64,000 nt of DNA from Membranipora membranacea (GCA_914767715.1 OU612067.1:31284162-31348161), one strand, 5' to 3'. Counted from the stretch's first letter, positions 26,001-44,236 are shown. Made by a program: numbers and translations. The notes: generated from the sequence alone by a model not told the origin.

Positions 26001-27184
26001 ATAATGCTGCTTTCCATGACCAGACAAATAGTCACAATTAAAAACCAATAATAAATAAATAATCATAGCACAAGTTTCTACTGCTAATTGTGGTAATGTA
26101 AATAACTAGACACAACAATTGTACATGAATAGTGTAGTGGCTAATAAAATGGGGGGGGGGGGGGATAGCATTGATTTAAAGGTCACTGTTGCAATAAACA
26201 TTGTTGAACACTATTTTTGTTGAGGCAGTTGTGTCTCTAATAGTTGCTGCCTAAATTTACATATTACTCACTAATTATCTTCCTAATTATATTTTTGTTT
26301 CATAATAATTAAAATGAAGCTAAATCAAACATCCTTCTATTATCATTAGCACGCCAAGGATTTAGTGCTTGATATAACGATCAGTTATGCCTTAATGATC
26401 GGCTCCTTTGTGCTACACTTTTGCATTGTACAGCAGATTATTTAAGATAGTACAATAAGTTACATTTTGCTAGCTCAGCAGACCAAGGCTAAATAAATTA
26501 AACATCTCTGAGTAAGCCATGGAATAACACAAGCATGCTTTTAGCGCATGCACAGTTTATAAACCATTAATTTGCAAGTGTGCCGTCCATAATAATCATA
26601 ATTCAATTGATAAATACAGGGCCTATAAGGCTGCTGCTTACCTACACTAATAAATATCAGTATAATAACTATGGTATTTGTCAGGAGTTACAAAAATGCT
26701 CCTGACACAAATAACCAAAACTGACAATATGCGTTGAGGGCAGGAAGAGAAAGAGATGATTCATGGCTTTATGCCGCTTGGGACAGCTATGAGGTGGTTG
26801 TACTATAGAAGACCTCGAAACAGCGCTTGACTCAAGTTTTTTAGCTGAAGACCTGTGCGTTGTGCTGTGGTATGCGCGCTACTGCTGTATCCCTGTATAT
26901 AAATGAAGTAAGATTCCTCGCTTCTCTACCATACCAGGTGTTACTAAATATACTTCACTACAATACTTATGTATACATATTATATTTGCGTTTTTACAGC
27001 CCGACCTCATGTGGTGAGATGTTTGGTACATCGGTCTAAGTTAGACTGTAATCGAGAATGGCATCAGGCTACCTTTGGACTTCCTGGTGTCAATGCAACC
27101 TGGAATGAGTTTCATCAGTCTGGAAATACGGCCAGTAATAGCGCGACGGCAGATGGGACCAGAGAAGCTTTCTACAGGGAACAG
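23022..27184 (+). CDS. Secreted N-formylglutamate amidohydrolase-like protein, 5' exons
   Basis: Exons 23022-23136, 23473-23697 and 27000-27184 join in phase (1, 1, 0). Exon 1 encodes a signal peptide (MQRYIFAGFVVLCSLFASS). Exon 2 has SAPHGG, resembling the metal-binding PHxG motif of N-formylglutamate amidohydrolases. Exon 3 has LVHRSKLDCNRE, resembling the RxxxDxNR motif of the same family. Several Cys in exon 2 fit an extracytoplasmic protein. The central part of the family with the DxHG motif was not found, so the gene is incomplete, truncated, or continues in exons I cannot recognise. Exons of suitable phase at 30250-30336 and 30751-30961 may be its 3' end. The start is supported by the TATA promoter and signal peptide. 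Function is inferred from motifs only. Confidence 0.55.
23698..25070. other. Intron 2 of the hydrolase-like gene, left part
   Basis: No gene is seen. Two overlapping minus-strand ORFs near 23978-24182 lack splice sites and similarity. The sequence leads into the minisatellite at 25070. Confidence 0.5.
25070..25436 (+). repeat. 59-bp minisatellite, about six units
   Basis: A unit containing 'ctctgtaattcctc' and 'gtctctgtcaccgtg' recurs every 59 bases, seen with starts near 25131, 25190, 25249, 25308 and 25367. The first unit is more diverged than the rest. It lies in intron 2 of the hydrolase-like gene. Confidence 0.93.
25445..25635 (+). repeat. 40-bp minisatellite, four to five units
   Basis: The block 'aaacccttgctgccaaagt' recurs at 25485, 25525, 25565 and 25605, a strict 40-base period. 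It follows the 59-bp array almost directly but has an unrelated unit sequence. Confidence 0.93.
25640..26995. other. Intron 2 of the hydrolase-like gene, right part
   Basis: AT-rich and without gene signals. It contains a G14 homopolymer at about 26151-26164. Confidence 0.5.
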
Positions 27185-28204
27185 GTTAGAAAAGTTTATA
27201 TCATTCAAACATTATTACTGATTGTTTCACAACTCTATTTGGCATTTCGTTATGTTAAGGGGGGGGGGGGTGGTGTTTAATACCTCATGTTTTAATATTG
27301 CTATTATACAGTTGTTCTTGGAGAATAAATTACAACATACTATTGAATATGTATGAATCAGTGAATGTTGATAGATTTTGGTAGGTGGTTGTGAACTTGA
27401 TGTTTTTGTATTTATGAATCTACATGTTTTTGGTGTTTGCCAACCTATTTTGAGACAGCTGTCGTGTGATGTTATCTACAAAAGTGCATTTGACGACCAC
27501 AAAAATTAGGATGTAAATAATGTTCGAGTACCAAAATTTGAGGGCTCTAAAAAGCATAATGGGTGTTTGATCCATGTTTTTGGCTGAAAATAAACTTTTA
27601 TAATGAGTTTAAGGTTGTTTTCTGGTGTTGCAACTGAACAGTAAAATTAAATTATAATCAAATCTACTGTTTTCTATTCAGCTATTATTAATTTGGTTAG
27701 TGTGGTCTCATCAAGTTTTAAAACTACAGAATGTACTAGATTAGTATCGAGTATCACCACACTGTACATGAGTTTGTCATGCTGACTATGTAGATAAGCC
27801 AGTATGATAAGTGACCTTTCATTACTAAAGGAATTATTGAGACTCATAATTATCCAAACACAATACGTTACCATTTTTTCTCCCCACCCAGCTTTTGCCA
27901 TAAGTTCTTTGGCAGGTTGTAAAAAACATCCGTCCAAGATATATATATTCCATGTTTATTCTGGAGAAGAATAAGTCCTTAGGACTTGTACCCAGAAAAC
28001 AGAAAAATTGATGAAAGTATGGTGTAGAATTAAAAAGACATGTAACTAAAAAATCAAGAACAATGACAGGGAAAATTACAAAGTATACACAGGCATTAAT
28101 TAGCAGTAAAACATTACACAAGTTATACACAATAGCTAGGAAAAGAAAAGTTAGAACAATGCAGCAGTAGGCTAAAATGAAATGAAGTGATAAGAACTGA
28201 CTCA
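27185..28204. other. Stretch between hydrolase exon 3 and a LINE fragment
   Basis: I looked for the expected next exon of an N-formylglutamate amidohydrolase (DxHG motif) and did not find it. Minus-strand ORFs at 27674-28205 adjoin the LINE fragment and are probably its 3' end or untranslated tail. Confidence 0.4.
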
Positions 28205-28800
28205 TTAATTGAGAAGTTTGAGGACGTGGCTCTGAGTGGCATTTTTGAATGAAGCAAGGGATTGACTCAGCTTAACATGATTGGGTAATTCGTTACACTT
28301 CTGAGCACCGAAATTAGCTAAAGCAAATCTAAAATTTTCCTTGGATGGTCTAAACCCAGAACTTTTAGCAAGCCGAGTTTCACTAGTTAATTTCTCGGGG
28401 AGCAGATTGGTATCAATTATTGGGACTAAACTATTAACAATTTTATAAAACGTCAGCATATACAAATATTCGAAACGCAAAGTTAAAACAGGGATGTTGT
28501 AGGTCTTTCGAGTATCATCTTTAGAACAGTTATAGTCTATAATTTTCAAACATCTATTCTCAATTTTTTAAAATTCTTTTTTGACATAATCGTTTGTTGA
28601 AAATAACACAGGAGAGTTGTATTCCAGATTAGAACGTATAAGTCCAATGAACCAAAGCTTAGCTAATTTAGGTGTCAGGAATTTTCTATTACGTTGAAAG
28701 TTGGTGACTATTGGATAAAGTCTTTGTTTAATTTTACTGGTATGAGATTTAAAATTTAATTTGTTATCAATTATCACAAACAATTTAACACTGATTTGTT
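28205..28800 (-). mobile_element. LINE reverse-transcriptase C-terminal fragment
   Basis: On the minus strand two adjacent frames encode the tail of a non-LTR retrotransposon ORF2: VIIDNKLNFKSHTSKIKQR and the segment after it, then the typical C-terminal block ending in RFALANFGAQKCNELP and LASFKNATQSHVLKLLN. The two frames are separated by a frameshift or stop near 28565 in an A/T run. Only the region after the polymerase core is present, so this is a dead fragment. Confidence 0.7.
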
Positions 28801-29280
28801 CAGTATTGATTCAGAAGGCTAGAATTAACAATCATCATGTGCCACGGGCAATTATCCTAATATTATGTATTAAGCTATAAAGACTTTAATTTTGGCAACC
28901 AACAGCATAAATCCTAGGAATTGGCTATTATAGGATTTTTCTACCAAATTCTTGTTTCTCACAATCAAAACTGGCTACCTTTTCAATGTGCCGATTAACA
29001 TATAATGTCGAAATGGTTCCCTAAACAGGATGCAGCCACTATCCTTGATGCCAGATTTGACTTTACATCACTCGGTCAAGTGTGCCAAGAGGAGCTGTTA
29101 TATAGATCTAAGTAGGATATCAGTCACTGAACAAACACAATATCAGACACGTCATGTAGATTTTTATCAAATCAAATTGACAACTATCAACATTCTGGTT
29201 TCATAACCATTTATTTGAAATTTAATATGAAAATTAAGACCTTATCCCTGAATATATATACCAATAAATATAGATTTATA
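28801..29280. other. Non-coding sequence left of the visible inverted-repeat arm
   Basis: No gene is recognised. The inverted repeat may extend leftward into this stretch; that cannot be seen because the partner arm runs off the window at 64000. Confidence 0.4.
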
Positions 29281-29405
29281 CAATAAATATAAAGAACAAT
29301 ATATGTATATATATAAAAAATATATATTTTTGTTTGTTGGGTTTTAGTGAGGGCTCTTAGTGCCTACAGCATTGCATTGCATCCAAAATTGACTTTTTTT
29401 CTTAG

Positions 29406-29627
29406 CCGCAAGTACAGTAATCAAATCAGCCCCACATGGAGGTAGAATGAAGGAAGGACTTGTGGACAGAGGGATAGCACGCTGTTATAACTCTACACTC
29501 AGGGAGTGTATATATAGCCCACCATGTAGATATGTCAGCTCAGCGAAGTGCCCGTAAACACAACTCCTGATGAATACTCATGTTCTGGCTTACGAGCTAG
29601 CTAATAGACTCACAGACATCCTTGGAG
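29406..29627 (+). pseudogene. Frameshifted copy of hydrolase-like exon 2
   Basis: Flanked by an AG acceptor and a GT donor, it begins in the same phase as the exon at 23473-23697 and parallels it: SAPHGG, conserved Cys positions, then LTDILGG where the intact copy has ADILEAKLGG. It is 222 rather than 225 bases. The frame is lost after AKCP (TAA), recoverable as VNTTPDEY in another frame, then returns to the original frame for HVLAYELANRL. Two compensating indels are implied. The right-arm copy shares the same lesion. Confidence 0.7.
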
Positions 29628-30249
29628 GTATGTTTTGGCTGTGTCCATTACGCTGTATAGCTAAACCTGCCCTGTTGTATCTAATTTTTAGAATATCTTA
29701 TATTTAGGAGGAAAATATTCTAGTCCCTCTGAGGTTCTTTCTTCATCTCCTGGTTTTCTTTGACTCTTGTGCAGTTTGTGATTAACTAAATCATTAATTT
29801 TTATGAATATTACCGTCCTTATTCTTATTCATTTTGTCTTGACACGCCATGACTCGAGTGTTGGCAGAATTTTCGGCCACAAATTTCAAATGAGGAAAAA
29901 GCAAAACGTCCCAGACATGTGACCAACCTTGTGGACATAGGAATAGGACTCACGAAATTGCGTCTTTGAGAAGGCGTGCCCGTGTTCTTTACCTGATCTA
30001 ACATGAGACAATTTGTTGGGTGAGAGGGAACACTCAACAAGTCGCCCTGGTGTGGAAACTTTGGCTGCAAATCCTGCCATGGACGAGGTTTCTTTTTACT
30101 ATAATGCATAAATCATGAAGTATAAAGTGATAAAATATACCAGAGTCACTATTAATCCAACAAAACAGAGAGCTTGTAAAAAGGTGGAGCATTCAATTGG
30201 TCTGTATCTTCAAACGAACAAAGAGCCCACATGACATCCTGTGAAACAG

Positions 30250-30336
30250 GCGTGCCGATTCAGTCGACCTTACTGTAAAAGCTTACAGGTCATCTTAAAG
30301 CCTGAGATACTGGAAGACACCTGGTTGAATAGGCTG
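30250..30336 (+). CDS. Candidate exon ending ILEDTWLNRL
   Basis: An open 29-codon block between an AG acceptor and a GTAAGT donor, in phase 0 at both ends, ending ILEDTWLNRL. It fits directly to the next exon at 30751. A related, damaged version lies at about 31140-31180, where the Trp codon is TGA. The phase would also allow joining to hydrolase exon 3 (ends in phase 0 at 27184). Family unknown. Confidence 0.4.
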
Positions 30337-30750
30337 GTAAGTGCAATTATCTTGAGTACTAAGAGCCAAGAGTAGATCTGATCTTTTTTCCAATTCTACC
30401 TTCTACTCTTCTGTGTTTTAAAAAAATCATGGTAATCTACGCTCTTTAAGGATTGAACTTGTGCCTATTTCTTGTAATACCCTTTCAATACTTATTCATG
30501 TTCAAACTTTTCTCCAGGGTCCTTTATTTTAGTGTCTCGACGCACCCCTCCTGCACCTTTCCCAGGCCCCTTTGAACTGTGACTCTTAATACCAGCTGAG
30601 CCGACCCGATCCATAACAAACTCTACTCTTTTTCTATCAGAAATAGTTGATAGCCATGGCTCTTATTACTGACTATACTCTCAATGAGAACCCTTAATGT
30701 AATCTCTATGTATCTGCTTGTTTACATTGTCTAGTTTATAATGGCTTTAG

Positions 30751-30961
30751 GTGGGTTCTGGTTGTGCAACACACAACTCTTATTTGGCTGCTGGTTATAA
30801 TGAAGGCTACTGTAAATACACAAGATATGCTATCGTGGAGCGTACTATGAGTTGGGGATGGTGTACTGGTGACTACTGTAACTATTGGCCGCAAGAAGTC
30901 GCTCATCCAGAAGACCCAGAGTCTTTAGCAGCTCACCGTCAGTGGTATGAATATGACCAAT
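30751..30961 (+). CDS. Exon encoding an unfamiliar Cys/Trp-rich WCTGDYCNYW module
   Basis: Opens in phase 0 after a TTTAG acceptor and closes with TGTGAGT. It encodes about 70 residues with SGC, GYCKY, WGWCTGDYCNYW and VAHPEDPES. I do not recognise the family. A diverged tandem copy lies at 31384-31593. In the right arm the copy (62519-62309) carries a GAA-to-TAA change inside the module. Spacing of Cys and Trp suggests a small disulphide-bonded extracellular domain. It may be the 3' part of the hydrolase-like gene; that is inference. Confidence 0.45.
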
Positions 30962-31383
30962 GTGAGTATGTGGATCTGTGCATAAGGTCATCCTGAAAAC
31001 CAGCTTTCAATCAAAGCTCACTAAAAATGGTACTCCAAACATCCAGGTCTGTTGGTCAGAATTCTGCAGTGAGTCAAGGTTTTCCACATAGTTCAACTTT
31101 CACTCATCCATTCTCACAACACCAATATAGATATTTCTACAACCATCCAGAAGGGTTTAATGAGACTTGATTGAATGGGCTGGTAAGTTGACACAACTAA
31201 TTGATCTGTGAAATGTTTTCCTTAATTTGAATGGAAGTGGCATATCAGATTTTTAAGCTTTTTCTTTTATTTTGGGCTGTTCAATAGAATGTTTCCAAGA
31301 CCATCTATGTAGCACACATAATTTACTTAGGTTGTGTTCCCTAGTAAGCGTCATTAAACATTGTCAAATATTTTCCTCTATAG

Positions 31384-31593
31384 TCTTACTCTGGATGCTC
31401 CCCTATTAATTACTCATTGAATGCCAGATATAACAAAGCTAACAGTAAATACTCTCGACATGCTAATGCTGCCAAAACTATAAACTGGAGATGGTGTACT
31501 GGTGATTACTGTAACTACTGGCTGCAAGAAGTCGCTCACCCAGAAGACTTGAAGTCTGGGGAAGCTTATCAGTATAGTGAGTATGCAGATTAG
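31384..31593 (+). pseudogene. Tandem copy of the WCTGDYCNYW exon
   Basis: Follows an AG acceptor and reads SYSGC, then NWRWCTGDYCNYWLQ and VAHPEDLKSGE. It keeps the same donor context (TATA|GTGAGT at 31576) as the exon 0.6 kb upstream. Its own upstream partner exon (about 31140-31180) has TGA in place of the Trp codon, so this unit is probably decayed. Confidence 0.45.
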
Positions 31594-32732
31594 TGCTCGT
31601 CCTAAAACCAGGAATCTATCATCGCTATTATCGTTATCATTATCGTTATACAAATGGTGGTCAAAATATCAGGCGTGTGGATCAGAATTCTGTAATGATA
31701 CAAAAGTGATAGAACAACCTTCGCTGTTCCAGTCTCATAACCACACTTACCTCTACAACCATGTTCGCTCTCCCAGCTGTTTGAGTTTTTACCATACAAT
31801 TCGAATAAAATTTATGAGATAAAGATGAAAAAGACGCATTTTATAGCCGATCCCTGACAGCTTTCAAAGCATAAGCTTTGAAATTTTCACTGTAGATGTT
31901 TTCTGAAAGTCAAGGATTGTGGTTAGACTAGACAGTAAATCTGTCTGGAAGAGCTTTCCTCAAAACGTTATGAAATGCATGTTTTATTTGTCATGCTCGG
32001 GATACTTGTTTAGAATCAGCTTGTTATGTTTCATTTACTGTTGGTAATGAAGGTGACCTGGGTTTTCTATAAACATTAGCTGCGTTTTCGAAAAATGAAA
32101 AAACCTGAAATTCAGGCCGTTAAAAGATGGGGATGATATCTTAATGGGTTACAGCTCATTTTCTATGCGTTGAGATCAATTTTTGAGGACAAAAATATTT
32201 TCCGCATTTTCCAAAAAAGTTATTTTTTTCACTTGATTTCTACCAAAAACACTCATATGATACAATGGTAATGTCTCAATGTCTTTCCAGTAGGATTTTT
32301 AGCATTATCATTAAATTCAAGATGAAAAACGATTTTCCGCAATGAAACTGATTTTCCCCCTTTCCGCGTTTTCCAGAACCCGTGCTCTGACTGCTTTGGC
32401 TTGGGCCGATGTTTTACACTTAGATGATGTAATTGACCACTGTATGCTTGTATGATGGGTGTAATTGTCAACCTTACCAAGCATTTTTGAAACTAGCACG
32501 AAATACTTTTTGCTTGCATCCTATTATAGTTAGTGATAATGTCATCAGGTTCTTGATTTAATATGTGAACCGAGGTCTGTATTTTCATGTAATCTGCCCG
32601 CACCCAGCTTCAGAATCAACATTTTTATGCCTTTAATTTTCCTTTGATTTAATTTTAGGTTAAGCCTCAACCGCCTGAAATCTACCATCACCTTCTATGG
32701 TGAGCGATAATACACACAGTTTCAGGAGCAGC

Positions 32733-32766
32733 ATCAGCAGCAGCGGCAGTAGCAGCAGCAGCAGCA
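32733..32766. repeat. CAG/AGC trinucleotide run in left arm
   Basis: An imperfect AGC run with interruptions. The right-arm counterpart (about 60498-60535) differs in repeat content, one of the few arm-to-arm differences. The Leu-rich ORF on the other strand is a product of this run. Confidence 0.8.
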
Positions 32767-34353
32767 AAGCATCAGCGACGATTCTGTTAAACAGACATCT
32801 AAAAAAGCCGTAATTTGATTGTTCACACAGCCTTTCTATCCTTATTTGTATTAATGGCATTGAATTGTTATCGCTTTGAGTTACTTCAGTAGTTGGTAAA
32901 TCATTAGCAAATATTATGCTACTATATGGATCAAAATTTGTTTGTTACTGCAATAGCTATTGTCTCCCTACGATTCTTAAGCCGCTATTTCAAGATATAA
33001 AGTCAGCTCTAATATCTTTTGTCGTTTATCTTCCTGTAGTTGCAGTGGCAGTAGACACTATTTGTAATATTTTCATTGTTTGAAAGATTGAAAATTTTTG
33101 CTAATCAGAATGAGTTTATCAAACTTTTAGTTTATTATATTATAATGAATAAAGCTCAGTATATTCACGGGAGTTCCCACCAAACAGCTTATTCATATGA
33201 TTACTAAGGACTTGACTAATATAATAAATCAACCTAAGGAGACTTGGTAGAGTTGACATATACTTGAAAGTGCTTTAGAAATACTATTTTAGCCCAACAC
33301 TCACCTAACATTAGTCTTAGGCAGAATCAATCTGCCTATATGGTAATTAGACAGGTCATCCATAGTGCCATGTGACAAAATGTAAGTAACAAGAACAGTC
33401 TTTCCTCAGCTGCATTATAGACAATCAGCCAACGAGCCCAGTCTTATTCTTGCAATCCTTGCTAGTTGTGATTTACTCCAAAGAAAATGGCTCAAGCAAG
33501 ATCTATAAAAACCGGGATTTTCAACCGATTGTTTTGAATTGCTAGCCATAGAACAAAATGGGATTGAACTACAAAACCATATCATTCAAAAATAAAATAT
33601 TTTAACAAATACGTGAGAAAAGATGAGATTTGGGTGGGTTTGAACAGAGAGGGTGGTTTGAAGGCGCAGAAGCAATTATTGTCAGGAGTTGTCAGCTAAT
33701 TTTGTAGGAGGGAACAACTACCCACATGGTTGGGTGCAAACTAAAATAATCATCATTGAGTATTTTACTGGTTTATTGATCACAGAGACATGATTAAAAC
33801 AAGCTCCAGGCTTACTTGCATGTGTGTGAGCGTTTTTACACATAAACAAGGTCCAATGAGATAGGTCCATCCATATCTCAAAAACTAATAATTGTAATGA
33901 AGCCCAAAATAACATGTGATGCTTTTGGATGTGTGGGCAGAGTTTTCCCACAAGACATCATCCATTTAAATACTGAAAAGCACGGATAAGCCTGAATTTC
34001 AGTTACGCCAACAAATTGGAAATTATAAAAAGGGAACATTGACATGGAACATTGGTAGACAAATCTTTCTGCTAACATATCAAGATCTCTGCAAGGCTGA
34101 CTTATTTTATGTTCTTAGTCTCAGCACGGGAAGATACGGTAACAATAATTTTAAATGTATTTGTTTGCTTGCAATAACTCTCTCAGGCAATGAATTACCT
34201 TTTTCCTCCATCGCTGCAATAACAAGAGGATACCTAAATACCTAATTAGTATAGTATCTAATCAGTATACGCTAGATAGGTAATTTATTTGCTCCAGCTC
34301 ACACATGCTTGTAATAGCTAACTTTGAGGCTAGCTACCAATTTCTCATCCTCT

Positions 34354-34569
34354 TTAATTGATATAGACTATAGCTAACATATTCGAATCCACTAATATCT
34401 CAGCAAAAATGCTTATGACATGAGTACCGCGTACTGTTGTTGTGGTCAATCCTCTGTGACCACCAGAATTCAGAGCCTGGACACAACTATACGCGACTAT
34501 ACAACCCATGATAGTCAAATCAGCCTCATTCAAAATGGTTTCAAAGTTATTCCCATTATTATCTGACAT
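34354..34569 (-). CDS. 71-codon ORF kept intact in both arms
   Basis: The same ORF (starts MSDNNGNNFETIL) is found on the minus strand here and on the plus strand at 58699-58914, without change. No family is recognised, and no signal peptide or membrane segment is evident. Identity may simply reflect recent duplication. It may be non-coding. Confidence 0.2.
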   Translation of the reverse strand: MSDNNGNNFETILNEADLTIMGCIVAYSCVQALNSGGHRGLTTTTVRGTHVISIFAEILVDSNMLAIVYIN

Positions 34570-35008
34570 ATTTTTATATTACTATGCTATATTTATTTGA
34601 GAGATTAGAAAAGGCGATAGACTCATGATGGTGCAGGATTGAGATTACAGATTTGATTTGGACTTTGCATTCTCACATATATCCAAGAGTCTTCTCTCCT
34701 GTAGCTTGGTTATAGAACAGCTCATATGTTAAGTAATCAAACAACAGTGCCGGGTATATCAAAGTCCAAGATAAGAACTGCTTATATATAGATGAGATGC
34801 TGGTAGACAGATAACAAATCTTTTAGAAGGGCAGCATTCAGGTGGTATGGTTAAGCAATGTAGGGTAAATTGATGAATTGATATTTAAGTGACTTTCTTT
34901 TATCTGTGTAGACGGTGAACTCGGGCCTAGGAACAATTACTTAATCTGAATCTTAACTGTAATATAGTTATGATGTCGCAATAATTTTAGTAATACAGAT
35001 AGAATAGC

Positions 35009-35455
35009 GCATAACATATTGTATATTTACTCCTCGCTTTTATCCTCTTTTTGTGTCATTAGAAAGCAGTTTGATTAACATAATGAAACTTGGTTTAGTT
35101 ATGTTTTGCTAACTACAAAGAAAATTAGCTTTAAAGCAGACGGCTGACATTAAAACCGTGATTTGGACTATATCAGTTGATTTTCTTGTAAAACTGTAAG
35201 ATAATACAAAACTAATCATCTATTACGGCTCTGTGTATCAGCATTTTACTGAGCTGTCAACAATCCATCATGATTCTGCAATCCGGGCTTTGATGCATCT
35301 ACAAAAACAAAGGAGGAAAATCATTTTTGGTGAGCTCACAGGACAGTGATCTTAACCATTGTAATGGTTTATGAATACAGCTTCATTCTGAAACTGCTCC
35401 AGTGTGTCCTACCCTATCGTATTATTAGCAAATTTATGTTCGTTTTTTTTTCAGT
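35009..35455. other. Short unique stretch inside the left arm boundary
   Basis: Between the inner end of the inverted arm and the LINE remnant. Nothing recognisable is seen apart from a T-run near 35440. Confidence 0.4.
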
Positions 35456-36660
35456 GTGGCGGAGGTCTGGAAGCAGTTACGGATGTGTAAGACTGATAAA
35501 GTTAGTAGCCCTGATAATATAAGTGCTAGGATATTAAAGTTATGTTAATTTTCTTGCTCCAGTTTTCTGTATAATATGTTTAACAACTGCCTTTCTTAAG
35601 GCAGGCTTCCAAACCTATGGAAACTATCTAACATAGTATCTGTGCCAAAGGAAGCAAACCCTAAAGAATACAATGATTCCAGACGATTGCCCATTGCACT
35701 CACTTCCATTCTTATGAAATGTTTTGAACACATTATAAAAGATAGGCTTTTAAATTTCATGTCACTAAATGAAAACCAATTTGCATATAAACAGAAAAGA
35801 AGCACCAAATATGCTTTCATTTTGCTTGTCACTTTTTATGTTCACATTTGGAATAACCATCAAGCTATGCTTGAGTTTTATTCGTTGATTTCTCGTTGGC
35901 TTTAAACAATATTGTGCCAAACATTCTTTTGGAGAGACTGCAAGCTCTCGACGTACCAATCTACCTGATTAGTGTCATCTCGTGATTTCTAATTGACCCA
36001 AATGTGAAAATTTCAAAATATGCCGATGACATGGCTATCATAGGTTTACTGAATTTTGAACAACAAAAAGAGGCCATTTTCTATTTTGATGTCACGGAGC
36101 GTTATATTGATTAGTGCCACATTAGATCCTACGCAGTCTATTACCACCTTTTTATCAACAGCACTCCTATAGAGAAGGTGCAGTGATTTAAATATCTACA
36201 TATTTTACTAATAACCTCAAGTGGCATGCTAACTCTGACTAAGCATATGGTAGACTCAAACAAGGATTTTTCGCTGTTTTTAAATTCAAACATTTTCGTC
36301 CGATTCTCTCACAGAGACAACATTTTTAAAGGCTATTATTTTTCTGATTTTGACATATAATATTGAGATGTGGTATAGGTCAGCCACACAAAAAGAGCGA
36401 AAGAAGCTAACTTGTCTATTCACAGACATTTTTATGAGCTCGATATGGATTTCTTCATCTCGGACAGTGTTCAAAAGCTGGAAACAGGCTTTATTACTGT
36501 TGAAGACCATATTTTACATTCCTGTTATGTCAACAGAAAGTTACAGCTCCTGATGCCGAGGATGAGAACCGACAGATTTTTGGAGAGTTTTGTGCCACAG
36601 AGTATAAAGATTTTAAATAGAATCATATGACAGAGCCTTGTTTCCTCAGTACGTCGTAAT
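35456..36660 (+). mobile_element. Degenerate LINE reverse transcriptase, 5'-truncated
   Basis: Interrupted frames give, in order, landmarks of a non-LTR RT: SSPDNISARILK, then NDSRRLPIALTSILMKCFE and ENQFAYKQKRSTKYA, then AKYADDMAIIG with the catalytic YADD box near 36018-36041, and the usual C-terminal SFVPQSIKILN near 36590. Several stops and frameshifts make it dead. The 3' end runs to 'aacatctatctatatt', which may be the tail. It sits just inside the inverted-repeat arm. Confidence 0.85.
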
Positions 36661-36917
36661 TTGTGTTTGACAAAATTACCAAAATAAAACATCTATCTAT
36701 ATTATTTGTTTAGTTATCCTCCCTCTCTGCATGAGCAGATAACTCTTTCTAGTTTATTATCAGTTCAGCAACAATGATAATTTCTACAGCAATAAGAAAG
36801 GTAGAAGCAAATCGGCAAATGCAAATGCAAATGCATATTAAGAACCATATATAAATGTATGATGGATCTTTGAATTATTTAGAGTAGTCTCACCTTGATT
36901 GTCAGGTAGATCTAGAG

Positions 36918-37617
36918 CAGCTGTGGGCAACCTGAGGCCTTTTTGCCAGTGCGGCCCAATCGGTAATCTTTTGCGGCCTAATTGTGGCCTTATGCCTAAA
37001 AAGGTTATCACACATCAATTTTGTTTCCTCTTTCGTTATAAGGAGAACCAAGTATGCATAGCGCTCTGTAAGTAAAAGATTTTTCAAAATAGTGGCCATT
37101 CTGTATTATGCATGTAGCAAAGCTTCCCCAGCCACTCTACACATATTCAACATAACTGTGGTACTGGTGCCAGCGACTTTCTCAGTTTGTTTTTCTTTTG
37201 AAATAACACAATCAGTGCCTTTGGATGTTAAAATAACAAAGTTCTCAAACAGAATAGTAGTTAGTATTTTTTACAAAAGCGGCAATTTGGACCAAAGGCA
37301 GATTTGTATCAAAAGGTCTCTTTGTTACAAGTGCTCCTGCATTATGGCTAAAATTTCCATCCCACACCCACCCTGCCCTTTGTCATACACATGAAACACA
37401 GAGGTAAAATGACGTCACAAAACTCCAGAGGATATTTGTTGATGGTTCTTGCAACATACTGCAGTCTTTACACAAATCTGTTTTAGTATATACAAAATAG
37501 GAAGCGTCAAAATTGTTACCCCAGTTCCAACTTTTTTCTCTGAAAGATATGTTGAGGCCCTTTGAGTTGAGCCTGCGTCAAATGTGGCCTTTTTCAAAAA
37601 AAGGTTGCCCACCCATG
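36918..37617. mobile_element. hAT-like non-autonomous element, about 700 bp
   Basis: Imperfect terminal inverted repeats: CAGCTGTGGGCAACC on the left and, inverse complement, CATGGGTGGGCAACC on the right. Flanking octamers 'atctagag' and 'ttctaggg' agree at six of eight positions, as expected for an old hAT insertion. The short internal ORFs do not resemble a transposase. Confidence 0.55.
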
Positions 37618-37824
37618 TTCTAGGGTAATATCTAACCTCTTTTTTTTCTGCTTCAATAATCTTTATGTCAAAATGCAGGACAGGCAAAGTGATTAATGAG
37701 TGACAGTTTGCACAGGGAGATAACATCATATAGCAGCTGATAGCAGGGTTAAGTGTTATTACTGTATTTAGTTGCCAAGGAAGACCTGCATAGTCGAAAT
37801 AGCAAGCTACTAGGAAACATAGCA

Positions 37825-44105
<6,281 letters not shown>

Positions 44106-44236
44106 ACAGCTACATAATATGATGATACAGCGAGCGGTCGAGGATGAACAGACAAGAAAAACTGATGAAGAACTAATCACTGTTATTATTGCAGTTTGCA
44201 TTTAAGAGTTTAAAAGTTCGGATCTGATTATTTTTT

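Larger units (their letters stand above)
29281..35008. repeat. Giant inverted repeat, left arm
   Basis: This segment is the inverse complement of 58264-64000 throughout, with coordinate sums near 93,268-93,280, so only a few small indels separate them. The match stops sharply after 'agaatagc' at 35008. The left limit is set by the window end, not by loss of similarity. It contains a decayed hydrolase exon 2 copy, two WCTGDYCNYW-type exons, a CAG-rich trinucleotide run near 32733-32766 and a 71-codon ORF. Confidence 0.95.

Noticed and set aside
29825-30109. 94-codon ORF also found in the right arm (63171-63455)
   Set aside because: Conservation is explained by the arm duplication; an Arg/His change separates the copies and nothing else supports coding.
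32660-32860. Leu-run ORF resembling a membrane segment
   Set aside because: The Leu run is a translation of the trinucleotide repeat; its length differs between arms.
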